This document shows positions 34,306 to 43,159 of a stretch of 64,000 nucleotides of DNA, one piece after another; within the stretch, counting starts at the first letter, position 1; every line of letters starts with the position of its first letter. The stretch is from Stenotrophomonas lacuserhaii (GTDB taxonomy: Bacteria > Pseudomonadota > Gammaproteobacteria > Xanthomonadales > Xanthomonadaceae), in the NCBI RefSeq assembly GCF_014836545.1, contig NZ_JACSQS010000001.1, forward strand, positions 238,928 through 302,927, written 5' to 3'. The notes under the pieces were generated by a model. It searched no databases. It saw only the letters and a list, made by a program, of their open reading frames with translations, and had not been told where the DNA came from. The translations under genes were made by a program, and so were the position numbers.

Positions 34306-35349
34306 TCAGGGGGTGCCGCTACCACGGATGATTTCAATGCCGGCCGGCGCGCGCGGGACGCTGCTGCGGCGTGACGGTGCGGCGGTAGCTGCGACCGGCG
34401 CTGCACCGGCACGCACGCTGTTGCGGCCTGCCAGCGCATCGCCGTCCAGCCCGGCGTAGGCATCGTTTTCCGGTTGCGCCAGCGCGGCGGCGCGTTCGCC
34501 TTCCAGGCCACGTGCCGCGGCCAGTACCGGCCGGGGCAGGGGGAACAGCGAGGGGTCCGCGATGCCGGTATCGGCAGGATTGCGCAGGGCAAGGAACAAC
34601 TTGCCCTGCTGCGCGCCGAGCAGCAGGCGGTTGGCATCGGCAACCGGCACGGCCAGCACCGCACTGCGCGCAGGCGCCTCCGGCGTGCCTGACGACGACG
34701 CGCTGCCGGCCGCGCTGGAGCCGCGGATGTCGGCTGCACGCGGATCGCCTTCGGTGCTGGCAGTGGCCCCGCCTTCGCCCTGTGGCGATGGCGGCGGCGG
34801 GCGCAGATCGTGTGCGCCGTAGCTCAGCACCCGCAGCCGCGACAACAGCAGGCGTGCCTGCGCGGCCTCCTGCTCGCCGTAGCCCTGGCTGCCCTTCAGG
34901 TTGAGGAACACATCGACGAAATCGCCGGGCAGGATCCGGTTGCCGGCGGCCGCCAGTTCATCCACCGGCACCGCCAGCGCGCGCTCGCCCGGACGCAGCT
35001 GCAGCGAGAAGCCCTGCGCCAACAGGCCCTGCTGCAGCACCGTGCCTTCAGGTACGTCCTGGGTCGGTACAAGCCCGACTACGCTGACCACGTCCAGGTA
35101 GGCACCTGCCGGTGGCTGCGCGCGGCGGGCCATGCGCACCTGGCCTGGCTCGATCGGAACGCCTGCGGCCAAGCGGCCGCCGGCCTTCACCACCATGACG
35201 CCCTGCGGTGTTTCGCTGGCAGTCAGGGCAGGCGCGGCATTGGGTGCCTGCGTTGTCGCGGCACGACGGCCGATCACGAAGGCAACCACGGCCAGCAGCA
35301 CGGCGAGGGCGATCAAGGCGATGGCGGCGATGCGGGTGAACTTGAGCAT
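34306..35349 (-). CDS. cpaB: Tad pilus assembly protein CpaB/RcpC with a low-complexity insertion
   Basis: The 347-residue product has an N-terminal membrane helix (IAAIALIALAVLLAVVAFVI), a SAF domain (VMVVKAGGRLAAGVPIEPGQ, TQDVPEGTVLQQGLLAQGFS) and the RcpC/CpaB domain (ALAVPVDELAAAGNRILPGD, FVDVFLNLKG). CpaB helps the secretin and may bind peptidoglycan. A ~45-residue Pro/Gly/Ser-rich insertion (from RPPPPSPQGEGGATAS onward, genomic ~34680-34810) splits the RcpC domain before SAVLAVPVADANRLLLGAQQ. The ATG at 35349 follows AAGGAGA, and an upstream leader in the same frame overlaps tadE and is rejected. Confidence 0.92.
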   Translation of the reverse strand: MLKFTRIAAIALIALAVLLAVVAFVIGRRAATTQAPNAAPALTASETPQGVMVVKAGGRLAAGVPIEPGQVRMARRAQPPAGAYLDVVSVVGLVPTQDVPEGTVLQQGLLAQGFSLQLRPGERALAVPVDELAAAGNRILPGDFVDVFLNLKGSQGYGEQEAAQARLLLSRLRVLSYGAHDLRPPPPSPQGEGGATASTEGDPRAADIRGSSAAGSASSSGTPEAPARSAVLAVPVADANRLLLGAQQGKLFLALRNPADTGIADPSLFPLPRPVLAAARGLEGERAAALAQPENDAYAGLDGDALAGRNSVRAGAAPVAATAAPSRRSSVPRAPAGIEIIRGSGTP

Positions 35350-35369
35350 TGAACGTCTCCTTGCGCCTT

Positions 35370-35852
35370 TCAGTTGCTGCCCAGGTCGAGCTGGGCGACG
35401 GCGGTGCTGCTGATGGGTCGATCCAGCACCCAGCCGTACAATTGGCCGGTGCCTGGAAGGAACGGGGTGGCGCGGTAATCGAAGCTCACAGACACCTGCA
35501 TGCACTGCGCATCTGCCAGCCCGGAACACGGCGCCGCCGGGGAGACCACGATCGGTGCGCTGCTGGCGCTGCTGCAGTCCGGTGTCTGCGCGGCATAGGT
35601 CAGCAGCCATTGCATGGAGCGCCGCGCGGCTTCACAGGCCGCCACCCGGCGCTGCTCCAGCGGGGCGAAGCGCAGTGAGGCACGCGCGCCTTCCGAAGAG
35701 GCGGTGGCCAGGGTCTGCTGCACCGCCATCAGCATCACCCCGGTGTAGGTGAGCAGCAGCAGTGGGATCAGGCCGAACATCAGCATGAAGGCATATTCGA
35801 TGGTGACCACGCCGCGTTGCGTGTTGCGCGTTGCGCGTCCGATGCGTTTCAT
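35370..35852 (-). CDS. tadE: TadE-like minor pilin
   Basis: The 160-residue product starts with QRGVVTIEYAFMLMFGLIPL, the TadE signature with a Glu after a short lead, and a single membrane helix. The extracytoplasmic part has two Cys pairs and ends in TAVAQLDLGSN. TadE pseudopilins are processed by the TadV peptidase and form minor parts of the pilus. ATG at 35852 overlaps the stop of the prepilin peptidase gene. A TadF gene is not present; with TadE and TadG this locus has two pseudopilin-type subunits. Confidence 0.9.
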   Translation of the reverse strand: MKRIGRATRNTQRGVVTIEYAFMLMFGLIPLLLLTYTGVMLMAVQQTLATASSEGARASLRFAPLEQRRVAACEAARRSMQWLLTYAAQTPDCSSASSAPIVVSPAAPCSGLADAQCMQVSVSFDYRATPFLPGTGQLYGWVLDRPISSTAVAQLDLGSN

Positions 35853-36394
35853 GGCGCGGTCCCCCACAGGGTCCAACCGGTCCAGCCGATGCTGGTCAGG
35901 CCAAGATACGCGGCATACGGAATGCCTTGCCGGCCGCCGCGCGCCTGTTGCACCTGATGCAGGGCAGGGGCCAGCACGCGGTGCTGGGTGAGGTTGTGCT
36001 GCAGCAGCGTCAGCGGCAGCGGAAGATGCAGGCGCAGGCTGCGCCAGCCGTATACCGCCACCGCGTGCACGCCGGCCAGCAGGCTGGCGCCGATCCAGAC
36101 CGGCAGCAGCGCCTGCCACCCGAGCAGGAAACCGAGCACGGCGAAGAACTTGACGTCACCGGCGCCCATCCAGCGGATGACGTAGAAGGGAAGCAGGCTG
36201 CACAGGCCCAGCAGCAGTCCGGCGGCATGCGGCGCGGCATGGGCGATGCCGTGGTGCATGGCCTGCCAGGCCAGCAGCAGCGTGCCCAGCAGCAGTGCGC
36301 CCAGCAGCCAGCGGTTGGGTACGCGTCGTGCGTACAGATCGCTGGCGATGACCCGCATGCTCAACGTGGTTGCCAGCATAGCGAACAGCAACAT
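35849..36394 (-). CDS. cpaA: Tad prepilin peptidase (CpaA/TadV)
   Basis: The 181-residue polytopic protein matches A24 prepilin peptidases of the short CpaA/TadV type. The first catalytic Asp lies in RVIASDLYARRVPNRWLL, the second in the conserved WMGAGDVKFFAVLG (GxGD-type motif). Four or more further hydrophobic segments follow. It cleaves Flp and TadE/TadG precursors at the cytoplasmic face. The ATG at 36394 with GGGAGG upstream is preferred over an ATG at 36448 that would add a polar leader. Confidence 0.95.
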   Translation of the reverse strand: MLLFAMLATTLSMRVIASDLYARRVPNRWLLGALLLGTLLLAWQAMHHGIAHAAPHAAGLLLGLCSLLPFYVIRWMGAGDVKFFAVLGFLLGWQALLPVWIGASLLAGVHAVAVYGWRSLRLHLPLPLTLLQHNLTQHRVLAPALHQVQQARGGRQGIPYAAYLGLTSIGWTGWTLWGTAP

Positions 36395-36503
36395 GTGGCC
36401 TCCCTTTCCCTGGAAACGATGCGGGCTTGCAGCTAGCCGCCGCCCCACGCTGCAGGCCGGAGCGTGCAGCGATGGGCTCCACCACCCCGCGAATGGCGGG
36501 GAG

Positions 36504-36692
36504 TCAGGCGGGCGGGGTGGTCGCGGTGGTGACCATGCCCGTCAGGGCGTCGAAAAGGGTTTCGAAGAAGTCCCGGATCGCCGGGCCGGCGACGGCGACC
36601 AGGGCGCCGGCGACGAGCGCCGCCAGCAGGCCGTATTCCAGCGCGGTGACGCCGTCTTCTTCTTTCAGGAACGTGCGGATCGATGCATTCAT
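36504..36692 (-). CDS. flp: Flp/Fap type IVb major pilin
   Basis: This 62-residue protein is the structural subunit of the Tad pilus. The prepilin leader ends at G-V (LKEEDGVTALEYGLLAALVA): cleavage after Gly leaves VTALEYGLL with the conserved Glu-Tyr pair of Flp pilins. The hydrophobic helix is followed by a short helical tail (RDFFETLFDALTGMVTTATT). It is first in the minus-strand block and has a strong AAGGAG site, consistent with high expression. A 109-bp gap separates it from the peptidase gene, where a processing or partial termination site would fit. Confidence 0.96.
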   Translation of the reverse strand: MNASIRTFLKEEDGVTALEYGLLAALVAGALVAVAGPAIRDFFETLFDALTGMVTTATTPPA

Positions 36693-37277
36693 GACGGTTT
36701 TCTCCTTATACCTGTCAACGGTTGCATGGCAGTTCCTCTGGATTAACCGGACGTGGCCGGGGTGATAATCAAAAGGCCATGCGAGGGCGCGGCCGACTTA
36801 ATGCGGCCGTGGATACAGGTGGCAGGTTCCAAGGATCAAACACCGCGCCGCCGCCACCGGCGCCGTCGCTTCCATAGATAGTGGGATGTGCGTCACATCG
36901 CCACGTTTCCCCCGGGTAGCCAGATGTCCCCCGGCCAACCACCGTGTTCGTACTGTGCCGTAGTTTCACCCAGCGGCTACATCAATCAATACGCAAATTC
37001 GGCACGAATTCGAAATCGGCCGGCCTGCGGTGGCCGTTACCGTGATCATTTCCGTTTGGATCGTATTAAACCAAGCCGGGCATTCGATGGGCGACGGAAA
37101 ATTGACGCCCGCCACTTAACCGTTAATGTGACGACCGCCACGGAGTTTAGGCAGGTTTACGGCCAGAGATAATCAGGCATACTCGGCGGCAAGAAATGCA
37201 AAGGGCTGCAGCAACCGCAGGAATGTTGCTTTCGCAGGCCGCCGTACGGAACCAGGAAAAGGGGGGTCGTCACTGTC
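36693..37277. promoter_or_regulatory. 585-bp divergent regulatory region between flp and the AraC gene
   Basis: There is no convincing gene. The region is less GC-rich than its neighbours in the middle (36960-37080). It contains TTAAC-C-GTTAA at 37116-37126 and the word ATTCGGCA at 36997-37004, which is the reverse of TGCCGAAT, the core of the repeat array before the adhesin gene. Both the pilin promoter (minus) and the AraC-gene promoter (plus) must lie here. No clear sigma-54 or -35/-10 pair was found. Confidence 0.5.
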
Positions 37278-38267
37278 ATGGCAGATGGTGTGGGAAGCGA
37301 GAGCACGGATGGGTTGAGGCCGATGGACCTGGCCACGCTGGGCAACGTGCTGCGCGTGTGCGAGGTGGAACTGGTGCTGCTGGATGGCAACGGACCGCGC
37401 GCTGCAGTGGATGCGCGGGTACAGGATGAAGCGTTGTTCTGCCACGCGGTCACCGGCTTCCAGGCACGTGGCCGGTTCATGCTGCCTACCGACTGGGCCC
37501 TGCTGGGCTACGTGCATGCATCGGACCCGGCCCTGAGCTGGTGCCACGGTGTGCCACTGACCGCAGGCACGGTGTTGACCGTGTTGCCGGATGGCATCAG
37601 CGAGTTCGCGCTCGGCGCAGGCACGCGCCTGACCCTGGTGATGGTGTCCGCGGCGCGGCTGCAACGCAAGCTGGCCGAACTCAGCCTGCGCAGCATGCCA
37701 CCGTCCGGCCAGGCACTGAATCTGTTCTCGATGGCAGAACATTCGCCGCTCGCCAGCCACTATCGCCAGCTGCAGGATGCACTGGCGGCAGGCGACACTG
37801 CGGCAATGGCGGCCGAGGGCAGCGAGCGACTGCTGCACGAGCACGTGCAGGCACTGCTGGCGGCCGGACCGGGCGAGCAGGCGATGAACACCCGTGCGCG
37901 GCGTACCCATTACCTGATCGTGCAACGGGCCGAGAACTTCATGCGCCTCAACCTGCGGCGCAACATCTACATGAACGAGATCTGTGACGCGGCGGGGGTC
38001 AGTGAGCGTGGCCTGCGCTATGCGTTCGAGGATCTGTTCGGGATCTCGCCCAACCGCTACCTGTCGATGCTGCGGTTGTGCGCGGCGTGCCGCGGATTGT
38101 CGATGGCCGACGGTGGCCGGCGGTCAGTCAAGTCGATCGCGCTCAGCTGCGGCCTGTGGGATCTTTCGCGTTTCGCCGACAACTATCGCAAGGTGTTCGG
38201 CGAACTGCCACGCGACACGCTGATGCGCGCACCCGGTGCGCCAGGGATCGTCGGGCAACCTGCCTGA
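37278..38267 (+). CDS. AraC family regulator of the attachment locus
   Basis: The 329-residue protein has an N-terminal ~210-residue sensor region and a C-terminal AraC HTH (NIYMNEICDAAGVSERGLRY, FEDLFGISPNRYLSMLRLCA, SIALSCGLWDLSRFADNYRK). The N-terminal part (GRFMLPTDWALLGYVHASDP, LTAGTVLTVLPDGISEF) looks like a cupin-type barrel found in AraC proteins that respond to surface or metabolic cues. It stands between the divergent Tad operon and the adhesin operon, so control of one or both is likely. Four phased direct repeats lie 30-115 bp after its stop and before the adhesin. The first ATG is used; one 15 codons later is possible. Confidence 0.85.
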   Translation: MADGVGSESTDGLRPMDLATLGNVLRVCEVELVLLDGNGPRAAVDARVQDEALFCHAVTGFQARGRFMLPTDWALLGYVHASDPALSWCHGVPLTAGTVLTVLPDGISEFALGAGTRLTLVMVSAARLQRKLAELSLRSMPPSGQALNLFSMAEHSPLASHYRQLQDALAAGDTAAMAAEGSERLLHEHVQALLAAGPGEQAMNTRARRTHYLIVQRAENFMRLNLRRNIYMNEICDAAGVSERGLRYAFEDLFGISPNRYLSMLRLCAACRGLSMADGGRRSVKSIALSCGLWDLSRFADNYRKVFGELPRDTLMRAPGAPGIVGQPA

Positions 38268-38297
38268 TACCTGTGCGCGACGCGCGCAGGACCCGCT

Positions 38298-38381
38298 TGC
38301 CGAATTGGTGCATCGCGCTGCCGAATCTGGTCGAGGTCTTGCCGGAATGCGCGCTTGCCCTGCCGGAATGAAGTGCCCCGC
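38298..38381 (+). promoter_or_regulatory. four direct repeats with exact 21-bp period upstream of the adhesin gene
   Basis: TGCCGAAT starts at 38298 and 38319, and TGCCGGAAT at 38340 and 38361; every step is 21 bp, about two turns of the helix. The array is 86-169 bp upstream of the adhesin ATG, where activator sites would lie. A CTGCC-AGCA-GGCAG hairpin at 38412-38425 sits in the presumed leader. The adjacent AraC regulator is the best candidate to bind, since AraC proteins often use direct repeats on one helix face. Confidence 0.65.
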
Positions 38382-38466
38382 CACCATTGCACGCGCTGAA
38401 ATAGGAGTCACCTGCCAGCAGGCAGATCTCTGACTCACGAAGCGTCGTCCACGGGGGACTGAACTC

Positions 38467-41400
38467 ATGAATCGTATTTTCCGCTTGGTGTGGAGCAGGC
38501 AGCTGCGCGCCATGGTCGTGGCCTCTGAACTGGCCACCGGCGCCCACGGCGCCTCCTCGCTCATCGATCAACGTGCCGCGCTGCCGGCCCCCGCGCTCCT
38601 GGCCGTTGCCCTGGCACTTGCCTTGTGCGCCGGTACCGCAACCGCTTCGGAGAACAACCAGACCCTGCGCGACCTGCAGGCACTCGCGGCCAAGTACACC
38701 CAGCAGGCCCCGGTCAAGGTGGACGCGGACGTGGCGCTGGCCGCCATCGCCGGGCAGCCTGCGGGCAATGCCTTGGCCAACGTCGATGCCAGCGTTTCGT
38801 TGGGGGTTGCCCGCCGCCTGCCGGTGGTTCGGCATGTACTGCCGGCGAAGGTGGACGTCGTAGCTGCTGTGCGCACGCCGAACGTCGCCAAGCCTGCACC
38901 GTCAGTTGCCGCACAGCTGGGCGTCAATGCGGCAGTGGGCGCAGCGGATGCGCCTTCGGGCACGCTTGCTGCGATCAACGCCTCGGTCGATGCCGGCATC
39001 GCCGTCGCACCGACCCCGGCCTCGCTGGTGCAGGCAAAGCTGGCTACCGCAGTGGACGCGGAGGTCGCGGGCAGCCACGCACTGGATGCGAAGGTTGCTG
39101 CCGAAGCAGCCGTCCGCCTGGCTGCCAAGGACGAAGAACGGATCGCCACCGATGCCGCGGTCAGCGCCGCGCTGGATACCGGCGTGGCCGGTGGCGTGGG
39201 CGTGGGGGGTGAAGCCCACCTGCTGGCGGTGGCCGACCGCAATCCGAAGCTGGCCACCCAGGCGACCGCCGCAGCGCAGGCCAGCGGGCTCAATCTGGGC
39301 AGCGTGGTCGGGGGTGTCGGATCGCTGCTGGATGGCGTCGGCAACGCGGTCGGCGGCCTGGTCCAGGGCGACCTGGGCGGGGTCGTCGGCGGGGTCGTGG
39401 GGGGCGTAGGCGGACTGGTCGGTGGCGTAACCGATGGCCTCGGCCTGTCATCGCCCTCGGCCATCCCCCCGACCAGCCCGAAGGCGCCGCGCCCGGCCGA
39501 TCCCAATTCCGGCCTGATCATCGGCAGCGGTGGCCTGGTCGGCACCCTGTCCACGCTGGTCGGCCCGACCGCGCAGGGCCTGCTCGGCGGCGATGGCTAC
39601 GTCCGCAACGGCAACCTGGCCGTCAACAGTGCCAACGTGCAGCAGACCTATTCGGTCACCAACGTGCTCGGCCTGCCGGTGGTCAACCTGACCCCGGTCG
39701 GCACCCTGCTCAACGGATTGGGCGGTGCCACCACCGGCGGCAGTTCGCACCTGACCCTGATCGGCGGAGTGACCTCGGACAGCTACATCTACAACATCAA
39801 CAACGGCGACCCCAATGGCCTGCTCGGCCTGGTGCTGCCGGGCCAGGCGCCGGACTGGGCCGCCTCGTGCCTGAATGTGCTGGGCGCCGTATCGATCGAT
39901 TGCTGGGCGGTCAACCCGGCCCAGGACTACCAGGTGCTGGTGGGCGATGGTGCGTATGCCAATGGCTCGCGTGAAGTGGTGATCGGCGCCAACGCCAGCC
40001 ACCGGCTGCCGATGCAGGATGCCAACCTCGCGTTCCCGGGCATTGACGAGAACGATCCGACCGATCCGACCGGGGTGCCGACCGCCGACTATGCCGCACG
40101 CATGGGCCATTCGGTGATCGTCGGCGACAGCGCCAGCGGCACCGCCAACGGCCAGGTGCTGCTGGGTGCCGAAGCCACGTCCGACAAGGCCAACAGCGTG
40201 GCGCTGGGCTACCGTTCCAGCGCGCTGCGTGGCGCACAGGCCAGCTACAACGCGTATGGCCTGGACACCGCGCAGGTATCCAGCGGCGAAGTGTCGGTGG
40301 GCTTTGCTGGCGGAGAGCGGCAGATCAGCAACGTGGCCGCCGGCAGCCTGGGCACCGATGCGGTCAACGTCGCGCAGCTGCAGGGTGCGGTCGAGCTGAT
40401 CAACGATGTCGGTGTGATGGCGATCACCTACGACGACGATGGCACCGGCGCGCCGGACTATCGTCGTGCCACCCTGGGCGGCGGCACCGGTACCACCACG
40501 CTGGCCAATGTGGCCGATGGCGTGGATGCCAATGATGCGGTCAACGTGGGTCAACTGCAGGCGGTGGAGCAGGGTGCCGTGCGCTACGACGTGGCCGCCG
40601 ACAACAGCATCGATTACCGCAACGCGACGCTCGGCAATGGCAGTGGCACCACCCGGCTGGGCAACCTCAGCAATGGGCTGGTCGCGGCAGGCAGCACCGA
40701 GGCCATCACCGGCGCCCAGTTGTCGTCCACCAATGAAGCGCTGGTGGCCTATTTCGGTGGCACCACCGCGTTCGATCCGGCCACCGCGCTGTTCACCGCG
40801 CCGGCCTTTGCGATCACCTCGGTCGCGGCCGACGGCGTGCTGGCCCCGGGTGTCTATGACAACGCCAGCGATGCCTTCGCAGCGGTGGATGGCTCTCTGG
40901 TCAACCTCAACACCCAGATCAACGACATCCGCAACGGCGAAGCATCGCGCTTCTTCAAGGTCAACTCGGCCGGCGTGGATGCTGCTGCCGGCGGCCTGGA
41001 ATCGATCGCCATCGGCGGTGGCGCCAGCGCTACGGCGGCCGACGCGGTGGCGATCGGCTCGGGCAGCATCGCCGACCGCGATGGCACGGTGTCCATCGGC
41101 GCCGCCGGTGCCGAGCGCCAGCTGGCCAACGTCGCCGATGCGACAGCGGCCACCGATGCGGTGAACCTGGGCCAGCTGCAGGCTTCCGAACAAGGCGCGC
41201 TGCGCTATGACATCGCCGCCGATGGCAGCGTGGATTACAGCAGCGCCACGTTGGGCAGCGGCACCACCGCGACCACGCTGAGCAACCTTGGGGCAGGCGA
41301 GGTATCGGCCACCAGCAGCGAGGCGATCAACGGCGCGCAGCTGTTCGGCAGCAGCCAGTCCGTGGCCACCCATCTGGGGGGCGGTGCCGGCGTGGATGCC

Positions 41401-43095
41401 GGCGGCGCGATCACTGCGCCGACCTACACGCTCAACAACGTCGCCGTGGATGGCAGCCTCAGCAGTGGCGACTACAACGACGTGGGCAGCGCCTTCGATG
41501 CCGTCAGCACCTCGCTGGCCAACGTCGCCGACAAGACCGATACGGTCGACCGCCTGGCAGTGAAGTACGACGCCGACATGGCAGGCAACGCGAGCAACCG
41601 CATCACCCTGGCCGGTGACGGCACGGGCACTGCGGTGGTGCTGGACAACCTGGCCGACGGCAGCGTGACCGCCGGCAGCCGCCAAGCGGTCACCGGCAAC
41701 CAGCTGTCGGCGACCCACCAGACCGTGGCGAGCTACTTCGGAGGGACCACAATGTACGACGGCGGAAGCAACACCTGGACCGCGCCGACCTTCCGGGTCT
41801 CCTCCATCGCCACCGATGGCACCGTGACCGGCAACGACTACGGCAACGTGACGGTCGCATTCTCGGCCGTGGATTCCTCGCTGCTCAACATCAACCAGCG
41901 CATCGACAACATCGCCGGTGGCAACCCGTTCCTGGCAGTGAATTCGGCCAAGGCCGGCGCCACCGCCAGTGGTGTCGATGCGGTGGCGGTCGGGCCTGAA
42001 GCCAGCGCAGCCGGAGCGGCCAGCGTGGCGATCGGCGATGGCGCCGATGCGTCGGCCGACAACAGCGTGGCGCTGGGCGCAGGCTCGGTTGCCGATACCG
42101 GGGCGCAATCCGGCTACACCGGCGCCTATGGGCTGGCCGGATCCAGCAGTTCGGCAGGCGAAGTGTCGGTGGGCAGCAGCGGCAGCGAGCGCAAGGTCAC
42201 CCACGTGGCAGACGGTTCGGAGCGCTACGACGCGGTCAATGTCGGCCAGCTGCAGAACGGGGTGAACTACGCCATCGACGAATCCAAGAGCTACACCGAC
42301 CAGCAGATCAACAACATCAACAACGGCACTTCGGGCATGTTCCAGGTGAACAACTCGCAGGGGCTGGCCAACCCGTCGGCCAGCGGGGCCAACGCGGCCG
42401 CCGGTGGTGCCGGTTCCAGTGCAGCGGGCGCCAATGCCACCGCGCTGGGCAATGGCGCGCAGGCACAGGCCGACAACACGGTGGCATTGGGTGCCGGCTC
42501 GGTCGCCGACCGTGACAACACGGTGTCGGTGGGCAGCGCAGGGGCGGAGCGGCAGATCGCCAACGTGGCCGATGGCAGCCAGGCCACCGACGCGGTCAAT
42601 GTCCGCCAGCTGCAGGCCTCGCAGCAAGGAACGCTGCGCTATGACAACAACACCAACGGCACCACCAACTTCAGCAGCGTCACCCTCGGGCAGGCGGGCA
42701 GTGGGCCGACCCAGGTACGCAATGTCGCTGCCGGTACCGCCGGCACCGACGCGGTCAACGTGGACCAGCTGCGCAGCGGCATGGCGCAGACCCTGGACTG
42801 GTCCAAGGCCTACACCGATGAGCGCATGGACGGCTTCGACCGCAACCTGAAGCGGACCGATGACCGCGCTTCGGCCGGTATCGCCTCGGCGATGGCAGTG
42901 GCCTCCCTGCCACAGCCCAGCGAAGCCGGCCGCAGCATGGCGTCGTTCGCGGCGGGCAGTTTCAACGGCGAATCGGGCATGGCGGTCGGTCTTTCCGGCG
43001 TCTCCGATGGCGGGCGCTGGATCTACAAGTTCAGCGGTTCGACCAATACCCGCGGTGATGGCGGGGTGGCCGTAGGTGCCGGCATCCAGTGGTAA
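38467..43095 (+). CDS. trimeric autotransporter adhesin (YadA-like)
   Basis: The 1542-residue product begins with an ESPR-type extended signal (MNRIFRLVWSRQLRAMVVAS) and hydrophobic core ending near TATASE. Residues ~55-275 are an unusual Ala-rich region; ~277-330 is a Gly/Val zipper (NAVGGLVQGDLGGVVGGVVG). From ~500 on come YadA-type head repeats (SVALGYRSSALRGAQ, AVAIGSGSIADRDGTVSIGA), about nine neck-like motifs (TDAVNVAQLQ, NDAVNVGQLQ, SEAITGAQL and others), five 'RYD...TLG' modules and three 'YFGG...SVAADG' modules. The C-terminal ~90 residues are the YadA anchor (FDRNLKRTDDRASAGIASAM to GVAVGAGIQW). It should trimerise on the outer membrane and mediate attachment and autoagglutination. 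The start has GGGGGA upstream. It is co-directed with an SmpA/OmpA lipoprotein gene. Confidence 0.95.
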   Translation: MNRIFRLVWSRQLRAMVVASELATGAHGASSLIDQRAALPAPALLAVALALALCAGTATASENNQTLRDLQALAAKYTQQAPVKVDADVALAAIAGQPAGNALANVDASVSLGVARRLPVVRHVLPAKVDVVAAVRTPNVAKPAPSVAAQLGVNAAVGAADAPSGTLAAINASVDAGIAVAPTPASLVQAKLATAVDAEVAGSHALDAKVAAEAAVRLAAKDEERIATDAAVSAALDTGVAGGVGVGGEAHLLAVADRNPKLATQATAAAQASGLNLGSVVGGVGSLLDGVGNAVGGLVQGDLGGVVGGVVGGVGGLVGGVTDGLGLSSPSAIPPTSPKAPRPADPNSGLIIGSGGLVGTLSTLVGPTAQGLLGGDGYVRNGNLAVNSANVQQTYSVTNVLGLPVVNLTPVGTLLNGLGGATTGGSSHLTLIGGVTSDSYIYNINNGDPNGLLGLVLPGQAPDWAASCLNVLGAVSIDCWAVNPAQDYQVLVGDGAYANGSREVVIGANASHRLPMQDANLAFPGIDENDPTDPTGVPTADYAARMGHSVIVGDSASGTANGQVLLGAEATSDKANSVALGYRSSALRGAQASYNAYGLDTAQVSSGEVSVGFAGGERQISNVAAGSLGTDAVNVAQLQGAVELINDVGVMAITYDDDGTGAPDYRRATLGGGTGTTTLANVADGVDANDAVNVGQLQAVEQGAVRYDVAADNSIDYRNATLGNGSGTTRLGNLSNGLVAAGSTEAITGAQLSSTNEALVAYFGGTTAFDPATALFTAPAFAITSVAADGVLAPGVYDNASDAFAAVDGSLVNLNTQINDIRNGEASRFFKVNSAGVDAAAGGLESIAIGGGASATAADAVAIGSGSIADRDGTVSIGAAGAERQLANVADATAATDAVNLGQLQASEQGALRYDIAADGSVDYSSATLGSGTTATTLSNLGAGEVSATSSEAINGAQLFGSSQSVATHLGGGAGVDAGGAITAPTYTLNNVAVDGSLSSGDYNDVGSAFDAVSTSLANVADKTDTVDRLAVKYDADMAGNASNRITLAGDGTGTAVVLDNLADGSVTAGSRQAVTGNQLSATHQTVASYFGGTTMYDGGSNTWTAPTFRVSSIATDGTVTGNDYGNVTVAFSAVDSSLLNINQRIDNIAGGNPFLAVNSAKAGATASGVDAVAVGPEASAAGAASVAIGDGADASADNSVALGAGSVADTGAQSGYTGAYGLAGSSSSAGEVSVGSSGSERKVTHVADGSERYDAVNVGQLQNGVNYAIDESKSYTDQQINNINNGTSGMFQVNNSQGLANPSASGANAAAGGAGSSAAGANATALGNGAQAQADNTVALGAGSVADRDNTVSVGSAGAERQIANVADGSQATDAVNVRQLQASQQGTLRYDNNTNGTTNFSSVTLGQAGSGPTQVRNVAAGTAGTDAVNVDQLRSGMAQTLDWSKAYTDERMDGFDRNLKRTDDRASAGIASAMAVASLPQPSEAGRSMASFAAGSFNGESGMAVGLSGVSDGGRWIYKFSGSTNTRGDGGVAVGAGIQW

Positions 43096-43132
43096 GCACG
43101 CCGGAGGGGCCGGTGCGATGCCGGCCCGTGCT
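43095..43132 (+). terminator. hairpin between adhesin gene and its partner lipoprotein gene
   Basis: GGGCCGG (43107-43113) pairs with CCGGCCC (43121-43127), and outer arms AGCACG (43095-43100) and CGTGCT (43127-43132) can also pair. There is no T tract. It may be an attenuator or mRNA-stability element that lets the large adhesin and the small lipoprotein be made in different amounts. Confidence 0.5.
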
Positions 43133-43159
43133 GGCTCCAGCAATGACAGGGGGAACCTG

